A DNA stretch of 64,000 nt from Actinoplanes sp. NBRC 103695. Its GTDB lineage: Bacteria; Actinomycetota; Actinomycetes; Mycobacteriales; Micromonosporaceae. Both the position numbers and the translations under genes were made by a program. Below the pieces are notes generated by a model, which was not told where the DNA came from, did no database searches, and saw only the letters and a list, made by a program, of their open reading frames with translations. Below, one piece after another: positions 10,559 to 17,654 of the stretch. The stretch's first letter is position 1; every line of letters starts with the position of its first letter. The DNA lies in NCBI RefSeq assembly GCF_030269485.1, contig NZ_BSTL01000023.1, positions 1 through 64,000 of the forward strand, read 5' to 3'.

Positions 10559-12213
10559 CCGAGAACCTCGAGGACGAACTCGGTGCCGCGATCGGTCAGC
10601 CGTGACTCGTTAGGCCCGTCGCCTTCCCACAGACCCAGGTCCCAGGTGATCCAGCTCAGCGGGTCCGCACGGATCGCGGCGAGTGGGAACCGCTCGATGC
10701 CGTGGTCGTAGAACCGCAGGAGCCCTTCCTCCCAGCGGAACCGGAAGGTGAAGTCCGGCAGTTTGGAATAGGCGATGCGCTCATGCACAGGGACCACGAA
10801 CCGCGATACCAGCCACCACAGCGTCTCACCGAGGGACGGCTGACCGTCGAGATGCTCACCGACGGCGGCCAGGACTTCGGCTACCGACGGCTGCCATGCC
10901 GATCTCACCCGCGACGCCCTCACCCAGCCGGGATCGGCGCGGCCCTCGGTACGGCGGGTGAGTTCGAGCAGCACCACGATTGCGGAGGTGGCCGTGTCGA
11001 GGCCGGCGGTCAACCATCGAAGAGTGTCCATCGACGCCGTGGCGACGTCTATATCCTCGCCGTCGCGGTCAGGCACGGTCAACGCTGCGGTCTCCAGCGA
11101 GGCGGCGATTGCAGTCGTCGGGTAGCTGGAGTCCCAGGCGGGTGGTCCGCCAATCATGTTTGAGGCCACGTCACGTACCTCGGCGTGGGTAAGCCCGCGA
11201 CCCAGGTCGCGGCTGCGGGCCAGGCCGGCACGGCAGAACTGCGACCAGACCGAGCAGATGACCTCCTGCCAGATGTCCTTGGCGATGAGCGCCGCCCACT
11301 GCCCGGCGACGAGAGCGTGCCCGTCGCTGCGCGGTTGCGGATACGACCACAACGCGTCCCGGTACGCGTGGCCGGACCAAGGCACATTCGGATCGGCGGC
11401 GACGAGACTGAGATAGTGCCCAACGCTCCGTCGGCGCTGGACCGCACCGCCGTCCAGCGCGGCACTAACGCCGGGTGCGACCTCATCGTCTTCGCGGGCA
11501 GCGGGTGGGTCGCTACCGAAGATGGCGTCGTGCACGGCGTCACGTTCGTCCGGTCGCTCACGCAGCCGGCACAGGCAAGCGACCCCGGCGTATTCGTCGA
11601 TTGCGGCTGCGGGTACCGGATCGCTGGTCCACATGAAACGGCGGTAGTACTCCGTACCCTCCACAGCGCTCCGAAATGTCGCCGCCAGACGTCGGGCTCG
11701 ATCAGTTGAGCGAAGGACATCGATGGGAATCGGTTGTTCGCCGAGCATCGTTCCAGCTCTCGCGACAATGCCAAGCTCGATCAGCGGCGAGCGGTAGTAC
11801 AGCCCGTATCCGCCGAAGCTGCTCTCTACCGATTCCCCGCGCGGGAACGGTCCCGGCCCTGCGCCGACGTCGCTCAGCCGCCGAGCGCCGACCGGGCTCG
11901 ACCCGCACTCGTTCGGGCAACGCTGCACCGCGATGCCGAGTTCCCACTCACGCCGGCGGATGAATGTGGCTAGCGACTTGCCGTCGGCCGGCAGTCGTCT
12001 GCCCTTGTATTCGTCGAGGAGAAAGGCGTGGAATGCGAAGTACCGTGCACGCCGGGACAACTCAAGGATGCCCGGCAGGAGCAGCGGCATCAATCGATCC
12101 TGGGTGGTCGTCTGCAGGCCGAGCGGGTCGCGGCCCTCGTTCTCCCGCAAGGAAGCCGCGATCCAGCGGGGCGTGGATACCTCGCCCACAACTGTGCCTG
12201 GAGCAGCCGTCAT
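10555..12213 (-). CDS. Unrecognised 552-residue protein, first gene of a PLD/TOPRIM operon
   Basis: A 552-residue protein I cannot assign. The N-terminus has LQTTTQDRLMPLLLPGILEL followed by SRRARYFAFHAFLLDEY. In style this recalls the opening of DUF6361-type proteins, which also sit beside PLD-fold genes, but similarity is judged by eye only. A loop with two cysteines (CPNECGSS) lies near residue 119. No signal peptide or membrane segment is evident, so it is probably cytosolic. It heads the minus-strand operon and overlaps the PLD gene by four bases, which suggests the two products act together, for example as a sensor or scaffold for the nuclease. That role is inference from position. Confidence 0.6.
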   Translation of the reverse strand: MTAAPGTVVGEVSTPRWIAASLRENEGRDPLGLQTTTQDRLMPLLLPGILELSRRARYFAFHAFLLDEYKGRRLPADGKSLATFIRRREWELGIAVQRCPNECGSSPVGARRLSDVGAGPGPFPRGESVESSFGGYGLYYRSPLIELGIVARAGTMLGEQPIPIDVLRSTDRARRLAATFRSAVEGTEYYRRFMWTSDPVPAAAIDEYAGVACLCRLRERPDERDAVHDAIFGSDPPAAREDDEVAPGVSAALDGGAVQRRRSVGHYLSLVAADPNVPWSGHAYRDALWSYPQPRSDGHALVAGQWAALIAKDIWQEVICSVWSQFCRAGLARSRDLGRGLTHAEVRDVASNMIGGPPAWDSSYPTTAIAASLETAALTVPDRDGEDIDVATASMDTLRWLTAGLDTATSAIVVLLELTRRTEGRADPGWVRASRVRSAWQPSVAEVLAAVGEHLDGQPSLGETLWWLVSRFVVPVHERIAYSKLPDFTFRFRWEEGLLRFYDHGIERFPLAAIRADPLSWITWDLGLWEGDGPNESRLTDRGTEFVLEVLG

Positions 12214-12497
12214 ATCCGCACTCCAAACCCTGCTCAGACCACGTGTTCGTAGAGAGCGCCATGTTCGCTGTTGATAAGGGACTCTGCTGATCGACCTATG
12301 CCACGGCCCAGTCGACGACCTGACCCGGCTCCGGAACGGTCCGGATGGCGGCGGTCGCCCAGACAGGGCACTTCGGTGGCCGAGGCCGTCACGGCAACAC
12401 CCTAGCCTGGCAAGCCTCGGCGATCTTACCCAACGTGGCGATATGGGGCCGCTCGGTCAGCTGAGAAGTGGACGGCCAGGCGATCTGCACGGCGCGG
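12214..12497. other. Intergenic region upstream of the PLD/TOPRIM operon
   Basis: These 284 bases hold no supportable gene. The operon promoter should lie here, reading leftward, but I cannot point to a convincing -35/-10 pair. Confidence 0.3.
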
Positions 12498-12863
12498 CTA
12501 AAAGACTCGCGCCATTACTTCGAGCGCCACCATAACCCCAGCGGCTCCGCCAAAGCAGGCGCCTCCGCCGATTACTGCCCGTGGCCACGGCTTGGTGTCA
12601 ATTCTCGCCAGGATGACCCCGGCAAGTCCGCACGTCACTCCGAACAGCGCGTTCACTAGGCACACAAGTGCCGACGCATCGACGGCCATGTGAGCAGCGA
12701 CAAGACTGATGACCACCGCGAACGCTGTGGCGCCACGTTGGACCGATCCGCCCAGCGGCGTGCCGTCCACCTTCTCCAAGATGCCGGTGCCGCCGCCCAA
12801 AATCAAAGCTGCCAACAAGGTAGCCATGATCGACAGGATCACAGTTCCAGACAGAGTTTCCAT
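12498..12863 (-). CDS. Small multi-pass membrane protein of unknown function
   Basis: A 121-residue hydrophobic protein beginning METLSGTVILSIMATLL with three or four predicted membrane helices, two of them glycine-rich (GLAGVILA and GGGACFGGAAGVMVA). I chose ATG 12863 because a GGGAG box lies eight bases upstream and a membrane helix begins at once; a GTG 39 bases further upstream is also possible. It is flanked by gaps on both sides, so it appears to be a lone gene. Small membrane proteins in defence islands are sometimes effectors, but nothing in the sequence proves that here. Confidence 0.5.
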   Translation of the reverse strand: METLSGTVILSIMATLLAALILGGGTGILEKVDGTPLGGSVQRGATAFAVVISLVAAHMAVDASALVCLVNALFGVTCGLAGVILARIDTKPWPRAVIGGGACFGGAAGVMVALEVMARVF

Positions 12864-13371
12864 CGCCTCGACTCCCATCACCAAGGGGACGAGAGCGGGC
12901 ACCGACCCGACTCGACCCCAACCAGCAGGTCACATGAGTCGGGTTCGGGCCAGTAAGCCCTACCGGCCGGATCGTCGCTTATCCGGCTAGATTCACCCGG
13001 GTAGCCGATGCCCGTACGTCGAGCGTCGTCTTGCTACCGGTCACAGCTCGGGAAGTCGCCCTACCTTGACGTCAGCGCGCTGGACATCGAGGATTCGCTG
13101 GATCTTTCCAGATTTGCTGCCTGGTGGACCCGAAGCAGCGGACGCGCGCTAGGTATTGGCAGTATGCCACGGCTGCGCTACATCATGCTTCTCGTCAGGC
13201 CCACTTGACGTCGTCGCGCTCGATCTTGTCGTAGCTGGCCTCGGCTGTGGCCGAGGTTGGCGTGCAGGCCGGCGGCGTTGCTGTGGCAGGTGCATCCGGG
13301 TCGCCTGAGCCGGCGGGGGTCGGCGCCGCGCTCGGGCGGTCCTGGCGGGGTCCACGCCGGGATCAGTAGGG
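12864..13371. other. Gene-poor stretch inside the island
   Basis: About 500 bases between the membrane protein and the end of the JAB-E1 gene. Short open frames exist on both strands (for example 13008-13208 plus), but none has a ribosome binding site or recognisable content. On the minus strand, a frame ending near 13206 with SYDKIERDDVKWA looks protein-like and could be the tail of a decayed gene. I see no terminator. Confidence 0.3.
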
Positions 13372-14838
13372 TCAGCCGGGCTGACGCTGGCGAGTTGGCA
13401 ATGTCCGCAGGTCGCCCCGGGCTCTGCGGCTCTGTGTGCCGAAACCGCACTCGAGGCAGCCGACGTCCTTCCGTGGTTGATCGAATCGGACGTCTCGGCT
13501 TGCTGGGAGGAAGCGCAGGTACTCGGTGGATGCGGCGTCGTTGAGCAGGCCGGTGACAGTGAACAGAAAGTCATTCGTGGCGTGGGCAGACGCGATCGCG
13601 TTGAGCGTGATCACGCTGGGTGCGATGACGGTCGGGTCATCGACGTAGCGCTGCGCTTGGCGCTCCTCAACGCTGACGGCCTCGTCTTGTAGGCGCGAGC
13701 TGTTGATCAGTCCGTTGCACCACAGGCAGCCGAGATCGGGCGTGACGGGCCGGTATACGGCGAAAACGTCGAGGATTTCTCCCGTGGCTTTGTCTGCCTG
13801 GACCTTGGCCCCAACTTGCGCACCCGGGATGAGGTACTGGTGGGTGAGCGCGTTGAAGACCAAGCGTGCCTGCATCGAGTCTGCGGCGAGGAACAGATAG
13901 TCACAGTCGACGAACCGGTCCGCGACGGCGGCATGAGTGATGTCGCCGAAAATGGCGTCGACCTTGCCGGCGGGGTTCGCTGTGCGAGCGGTGCGGGCTG
14001 CGATGCGGACCTTCGGGGCGGCGAATCGTTTCCCGAGTCGACGTAGCCATTCGGGCCTGCCGTCGCGGACGAGCCACGCGAGGGCGTCGAACTGGGTACT
14101 GCCCGCCACGCGAGGAAGGTTCGTGATCTCGATCCTTTCCGGGTCGGCGATGATGAGGTGGCCGACACCGAGCCGGGAGAGCTGTTGGATGATCAGCGAT
14201 CCAGCGCCGCCCGCGCCGATGACGCCCACCTTCAGCCCGGCGAGCACGTCCTGGCCACGATCGCCGAACAGGCGCGTGTGCCGGTCGTAGGTTGCGTCGG
14301 CGTGGGCGGGCAGCGGTCGAGGCGCCGGGCGAAGCGTCCTGATCGGGGTGCCCAAGACGCGGGTGTGTGAGAGCGGCACCTGAGTTCCGTCGGCGAGCCA
14401 GATGTCCCCGGCGACGGCGTTTCGGGCGAAGACCAATGCTCCTACCGGTTGGCCTTTGGCGATGTCCAGTAGGGCTGGATAACCCCGTCGGTGAGATGCC
14501 ATGTCGGTGGCGGAGAACGCGACGGAATCGTTGCCACCATGGCAGTGGACTGCCAGATAGACCAGTTGTTCGTCTCGGCAGTGCCGGATCCGGTCGCGGA
14601 TGAACGACGCGCTGAGCATCCGGTATCCGCGAGTGCCAGGAAGGTAGTCCTGCCCGTCGCGGGCGAGGAACAGCTCTCGCGCCAGCAGGCGAGTGCCACG
14701 AGGAGTCGACGTGATCCCGGCGACGACAATCGCGCCGTGCTCGTCGCCGTCGCCCGGGAAGAGGTGCCGTTCGAGATCTCGCATCATCTCGCCGGGAATG
14801 ACGAGGCTCCATGGGCTCAGGGGCGTGTGCGTAGCCAT
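13372..14838 (-). CDS. Fused JAB peptidase and E1-like activating enzyme of a bacterial ubiquitin-like system
   Basis: A 488-residue two-domain protein. Residues 1-160 form a JAB/JAMM-like isopeptidase domain with the metal-site pattern in place: Glu34, His98-x-His100, Ser109 and Asp112. Residues 180-450 are a ThiF/E1-type adenylating domain with the nucleotide-binding loop GAGGAG at 208-213, the ADPERIEITNLPR segment, and a pair of CxxC motifs (371/374 and 461/464) likely to bind zinc. E1 domains adenylate the C-terminus of a ubiquitin-like protein; JAB domains trim or release it. The gene follows the E2-like gene, overlapping it by 22 bases, with an AAGGTG box before the ATG. Fused or adjacent JAB-E1 genes with E2 and Ubl are known from bacterial ubiquitin-like and antiviral (Bil, Bub, CBASS type II) operons. 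Which cysteine would carry a thioester is not clear. Confidence 0.85.
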   Translation of the reverse strand: MATHTPLSPWSLVIPGEMMRDLERHLFPGDGDEHGAIVVAGITSTPRGTRLLARELFLARDGQDYLPGTRGYRMLSASFIRDRIRHCRDEQLVYLAVHCHGGNDSVAFSATDMASHRRGYPALLDIAKGQPVGALVFARNAVAGDIWLADGTQVPLSHTRVLGTPIRTLRPAPRPLPAHADATYDRHTRLFGDRGQDVLAGLKVGVIGAGGAGSLIIQQLSRLGVGHLIIADPERIEITNLPRVAGSTQFDALAWLVRDGRPEWLRRLGKRFAAPKVRIAARTARTANPAGKVDAIFGDITHAAVADRFVDCDYLFLAADSMQARLVFNALTHQYLIPGAQVGAKVQADKATGEILDVFAVYRPVTPDLGCLWCNGLINSSRLQDEAVSVEERQAQRYVDDPTVIAPSVITLNAIASAHATNDFLFTVTGLLNDAASTEYLRFLPASRDVRFDQPRKDVGCLECGFGTQSRRARGDLRTLPTRQRQPG

Positions 14839-15206
14839 GTGAGCACCTTCAGTAGCTTGATGACGGCGGTGTCGGTGGCGGGGTTGAGGTGGTTGGAGCG
14901 ACGCGAAAGCTGAATCGCCGGCCGCCCCTCGAAAGTGGTAGCGCTGGTGCCTTCCCCGAGCGGTTGTTGGTCGCGGCGCGTCAGGTCACCCCGGACGTAG
15001 TGCGGGTACACGTCTGAGTACGGGTACTGGAAGGTGATTCGGAAGCCGATCCAGGTATCGGGCTGCTCATAGAGCGGGCCAGGGTCGGTGCCTTCGACGA
15101 TCACGAAGGCACCTCCCTCCCCGTCCTCGCGAACCGTAACCAGGCTCGGCTGCACGGTCGCTCGAATGTTCTCGATGGCGTCGGCCACCTCGGGGTTCAT
15201 CGTCAT
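14817..15206 (-). CDS. E2-like (UBC-fold) protein without any cysteine
   Basis: A 129-residue protein resembling the prokaryotic E2 families that accompany polyubiquitin-like genes. The FQYPYSDVYPHYVRGDL stretch (about residues 59-75) matches the UBC-fold core, and the C-terminal RPAIQLSRRSNHLNP segment followed by a helix ending KLLKVLTWL is characteristic. There is no cysteine anywhere, so the usual E2 thioester cannot form; His69 in YPHYV is a candidate functional residue. It may act as a scaffold, use another nucleophile, or present the Ubl to the E1. It sits three bases after the Ubl stop and overlaps the JAB-E1 start, so the three products are presumably made together. A second ATG two codons in (15200) is an alternative start. 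Confidence 0.75.
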   Translation of the reverse strand: MTMNPEVADAIENIRATVQPSLVTVREDGEGGAFVIVEGTDPGPLYEQPDTWIGFRITFQYPYSDVYPHYVRGDLTRRDQQPLGEGTSATTFEGRPAIQLSRRSNHLNPATDTAVIKLLKVLTWLRTRP

Positions 15207-15209
15207 CGT

Positions 15210-15479
15210 TCAGGAGTTGTCGTCGTCCGCAACGGCCGTGAACCGTGAGTGCTTGTTGAGCCGCACTTCGTCGGTGTCTCCGACGATGCGGGTGTGGTTG
15301 CCGGCCAGTTCCTCGGAGAGCTGGAACGACACCTCGATCTGGACGCCGGCGGCGATGGCGGCCTGCTTGATCTCCAGGCCGGTGGCCTTCGGACCGTCGA
15401 TGCGGACCGGCTTCTCGTTGACGGTGATGGTGATCAGATGACCACGCGTGGTGGTCTCCTGCGCAGGAACGGCGACCAT
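15210..15479 (-). CDS. Ubiquitin-like protein (multiubiquitin family, single domain)
   Basis: An 89-residue protein with one beta-grasp domain: ITITVNEKPVRIDGPKATG, then a helix IKQAAIAAG, then the closing strands up to RFTAVADDDNS. This matches the bacterial multiubiquitin-type Ubl family, here with one repeat. The start ATG at 15479 was chosen over upstream in-frame starts because GGAGGT lies five bases before it and the divergent regulator's promoter occupies the region further up. It is the first gene of the Ubl-E2-JAB/E1 operon and would be the modifier attached to targets. It has no C-terminal Gly-Gly and ends in an acidic tail, ADDDNS, so processing or attachment must differ from ubiquitin. 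Confidence 0.8.
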   Translation of the reverse strand: MVAVPAQETTTRGHLITITVNEKPVRIDGPKATGLEIKQAAIAAGVQIEVSFQLSEELAGNHTRIVGDTDEVRLNKHSRFTAVADDDNS

Positions 15480-15520
15480 GCCGTACCTCCCGTGGGTTCG
15501 ATTGCGATACTGGCGGCGGG

Positions 15521-15564
15521 TTGCCATCCAGTGATCCCAGATTAGACTGTTGATTCGACTCTTG
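15521..15564 (+). promoter_or_regulatory. Promoter and possible operator of the XRE/ImmA pair
   Basis: A sigma-70-like promoter reads TTGCCA (15521-15526), a 16-base spacer, then TAGACT (15543-15548), placing the transcript start near 15555. Two near-identical direct repeats, GACTGTTG (15545-15552) and GACTCTTG (15557-15564), straddle the expected start one helical turn apart and could bind the XRE protein. The same 100-base gap must hold the divergent Ubl promoter, so one repressor could control both directions. Confidence 0.45.
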
Positions 15565-15579
15565 CAACTGGAGGTGTGC

Positions 15580-15936
15580 GTGACCAAGGCCGGATGGTTC
15601 GACGCCGAGGGGTTCTACGCCGCGCTCGACGCCCAACGGCAGGCGCGAAAGCTGACCTGGAAGCACGTGGCCGGCGAGTCCGGCGTGAGCGCATCCACGC
15701 TGACTCGGATGGCGCAGGGCAAGCGTCCCGACGTCGATGGGCTGGCCGCACTCGCCGCGTGGTCGGGCCTGGACACCAACGACTTCGTGCGCTCAGAACT
15801 GAGACCGGAAAGGCCGGAACCTCTGGCGATGATCTCCACCTACCTACGCAGCGACCCCCACCTGACCGACGAGGCCGCCACCGCCCTGGACGAACTGATC
15901 AAGGCGACATACGAGCGCTTGCGGAAGGACAAATAG
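15580..15936 (+). CDS. XRE-family transcriptional regulator
   Basis: A 118-residue protein with an N-terminal helix-turn-helix at residues 27-48 (TWKHVAGESGVSASTLTRMA) of the Cro/C1 type, then a short alpha-helical tail. GTG 15580 is preferred to the upstream TTG 15550 because GGAGG lies five bases before it and the predicted promoter would otherwise run into the coding region. It is followed four bases later by an ImmA-type protease gene. Such pairs usually consist of a repressor and the protease that removes it on a damage or invasion signal. Its position, divergent from the Ubl operon, makes it the likely repressor of that operon. Confidence 0.8.
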   Translation: MTKAGWFDAEGFYAALDAQRQARKLTWKHVAGESGVSASTLTRMAQGKRPDVDGLAALAAWSGLDTNDFVRSELRPERPEPLAMISTYLRSDPHLTDEAATALDELIKATYERLRKDK

Positions 15937-15940
15937 ACCG

Positions 15941-16504
15941 ATGGGGTTTCGGCGCGGCTTCAAGACCGAGGCCAACGACATCGCCAGAGACGTCCGAGCC
16001 GAGCTTCGACTCAGGACGACCGATCCGCTCAACCCTTGGAACCTGGCAGAGTGCCTCGACATCCCGATCATCGCGCTGTCCGACTTCGGAACAGACGCCC
16101 CGACAGCGGTCAGCCACTTCAGCCAGACCGATACCTCCGCCTTCTCGGCGGTAACGGTATTCCGGGGGACACGGCGCACCGTCGTGCACAACGATGCGCA
16201 CACGATTGGCCGGCAGGCGAACAACGTCGCCCACGAGATCTCGCACGGTCTACTCCAGCACCCGCCCACTCCCGCTCTCGACGATCGAGGCTGCCGTAAC
16301 TGGAACAAGGACGTCGAGGACGAAGCGGCATGGCTAGGCGCCGCCCTGCTGGTCTCCGAGGAAGCCGCGCTCGCCGTCGTTCGCCAGCGACTGCCGATCG
16401 ACGAGGCGGCCGACCAGTACGGCGTTAGCCCGGAACTCATGACCATGCGCATCAACGTCACGGGCGCGAGAGCGCGTGTTCAGCGGTACAAGCCCCGCTG
16501 GTAG
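15941..16504 (+). CDS. ImmA/IrrE-family zinc metallopeptidase
   Basis: A 187-residue protein with the zinc-peptidase motif HEISH at residues 98-102 and the downstream acidic segment VEDEAAWLGAALLV (125-138) that supplies the third metal ligand in the ImmA/IrrE (COG2856) family. Proteins of this family cleave XRE-type repressors, as ImmA does in ICEBs1. It lies four bases after the XRE gene and is surely cotranscribed. The expected target is therefore the neighbouring regulator, and cleavage would release the divergent Ubl operon; the second step is inference. Confidence 0.85.
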   Translation: MGFRRGFKTEANDIARDVRAELRLRTTDPLNPWNLAECLDIPIIALSDFGTDAPTAVSHFSQTDTSAFSAVTVFRGTRRTVVHNDAHTIGRQANNVAHEISHGLLQHPPTPALDDRGCRNWNKDVEDEAAWLGAALLVSEEAALAVVRQRLPIDEAADQYGVSPELMTMRINVTGARARVQRYKPRW

Positions 16505-16543
16505 GACTTGGCCGCGTGGATGCAGGTGGATCGACGCAGGAAA

Positions 16544-16573
16544 GTGTGGCCCCGACCTGGGGTGGGGTCACAC
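16544..16573 (+). terminator. Hairpin 40 bases after the ImmA-type gene
   Basis: GTGTGGCCCC (16544-16553) pairs with GGGGTCACAC (16564-16573) with one G-U pair and a 10-base loop. No T-run follows, so it would be an L-shaped or factor-dependent terminator. It is placed to end the XRE/ImmA transcript. Confidence 0.45.
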
Positions 16574-16609
16574 CCGAGGTTCATCGAAGGGGCGAAGGCG
16601 GGAGCGCGA

Positions 16610-16641
16610 CGATGCCCTCGGCGTAGGCGCCGAGGGCATCG
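16610..16641. repeat. Perfect 14-base inverted repeat with a 4-base loop
   Basis: CGATGCCCTCGGCG (16610-16623), loop TAGG, and its exact complement CGCCGAGGGCATCG (16628-16641). It is a very stable hairpin between the island and the tRNA-Arg gene. It could be a second terminator or a trace of the integration boundary. No T-run is present. Confidence 0.6.
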
Positions 16642-16835
16642 TTCATGGCTTCGTATGAGCGGACTCCACGATCAGCGATCGGCCAGTCGCGTTGCGCTTT
16701 GCAGTCCTGTGACGCGCCTTCGGCGTGAATACGACACCTGCAGTGCGTGCGATCAACGCCGGGTTCGTGGCGGCTGCAACGGGAAAGTGGCCTCGACCAC
16801 CAACGTGCCCGTGGGTAGTGCACAGTTCTGTGACG

Positions 16836-16907
16836 TGCCCCCGGCAGGATTCGAACCTGCGCTTTCGCCTCCGGAGGGCGACGCTCTATCCCCTGAGCTA
16901 CGGGGGC
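16836..16907 (-). tRNA. tRNA-Arg (anticodon CCG)
   Basis: A complete cloverleaf on the minus strand: acceptor GCCCCCG/CGGGGGC, D-arm GCTCAGGGGATAGAGC, anticodon stem TCGCC/GGCGA around loop CTCCGGA (anticodon CCG, reading CGG), and T-arm GCAGG-TTCGAAT-CCTGC, with discriminator A at 16836. CCA is not encoded. Its 3' end faces the accessory island, the usual geometry when an element has integrated at a tRNA gene. Confidence 0.95.
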
Positions 16908-16976
16908 TCAGGAACGACAAAATCCTAGCAGGCCCTCCCGACCGCCAGGCAAACGGGATACCCGGCGGGCGGGTCG

Positions 16977-17654
16977 TCAGGTGCCGGTCTGGGCCTTCTT
17001 CAGCAGGTCGTCGATCAGGTTGAGGTCGCTCTGCTGGCCGGTGACCATCGACCCGGCGAGCCAGGTCACGTCCTTGTTCGAGGACTGGTCGAGGATCGCC
17101 TGGGCCATGTGCAGGCCGCCCAGGTGGTGGGCCCTCATCAGGGTGAGGAACTGGACGTCCTGGTCCTTGCCGGTGGCCTTGCGGAGCTGGTCGATCTGCG
17201 CGGGCGTGGCCATGCCGGGCATCAGGCCGTTCTTCACCGACGCCTGGCCGCCGGGCATCCAGGCCATGGTGGGCTGGGAGCCGGTCGGGCTGAGGCCCCA
17301 GTCGCGCAGCCACGCCTGCATGACGCCGACCTGGCCGTTCTGGGTCAGGGCTATGTCGGCGCTGAGGCTGACGATGGTGGGATCCGTGGTGCCGGCGTGG
17401 GCGATCATCGACATCTCCACCGCCTGGGCGTGGTGGGTGCTCATGTCGCGCAGGAAGCCGGCCTCGGGGGAGGTGTCGCCGGGCACCCCTGCTTTGCGTA
17501 CGGCCAGGAGGGTACCGCCGGCGCCCAGGAGGAGGCCGACGATCAGCAGCGCCGCCAGCCAGACCACGCCGAAGCGGAAGTCTCGGCGGGGCTCGGGGCC
17601 GTCGACCGGAGCGGCCGGGCCGGCCGCTCCGGTTTCGGTGGTGCTGACGGGCAT
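16977..17654 (-). CDS. DUF305 domain protein, membrane-anchored
   Basis: A 225-residue protein with one N-terminal membrane helix (about residues 29-51, VVWLAALLIVGLLLGAGG) and an extracytoplasmic DUF305 domain. The domain shows the paired histidine motifs of the family: MSTHHAQAVEMS and MRAHHLGGLHMAQ. DUF305 belongs to the ferritin-like fold and has been linked to metal, often copper, handling, but the function is not established. It overlaps the upstream DUF3105 gene by one base (TGATG), so both are made from one transcript. Confidence 0.85.
   Translation of the reverse strand: MPVSTTETGAAGPAAPVDGPEPRRDFRFGVVWLAALLIVGLLLGAGGTLLAVRKAGVPGDTSPEAGFLRDMSTHHAQAVEMSMIAHAGTTDPTIVSLSADIALTQNGQVGVMQAWLRDWGLSPTGSQPTMAWMPGGQASVKNGLMPGMATPAQIDQLRKATGKDQDVQFLTLMRAHHLGGLHMAQAILDQSSNKDVTWLAGSMVTGQQSDLNLIDDLLKKAQTGT

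Noticed and set aside
13008..13208. A 66-codon plus-strand frame in the island gap
   Set aside because: No ribosome binding site, no homology I can recognise, and unremarkable codon use.
16836..16907. A tRNA-derived attachment-site repeat inside the window
   Set aside because: I looked for a second copy of the tRNA 3' end in bases 1-16,800 and found none; a partner site may lie further left.
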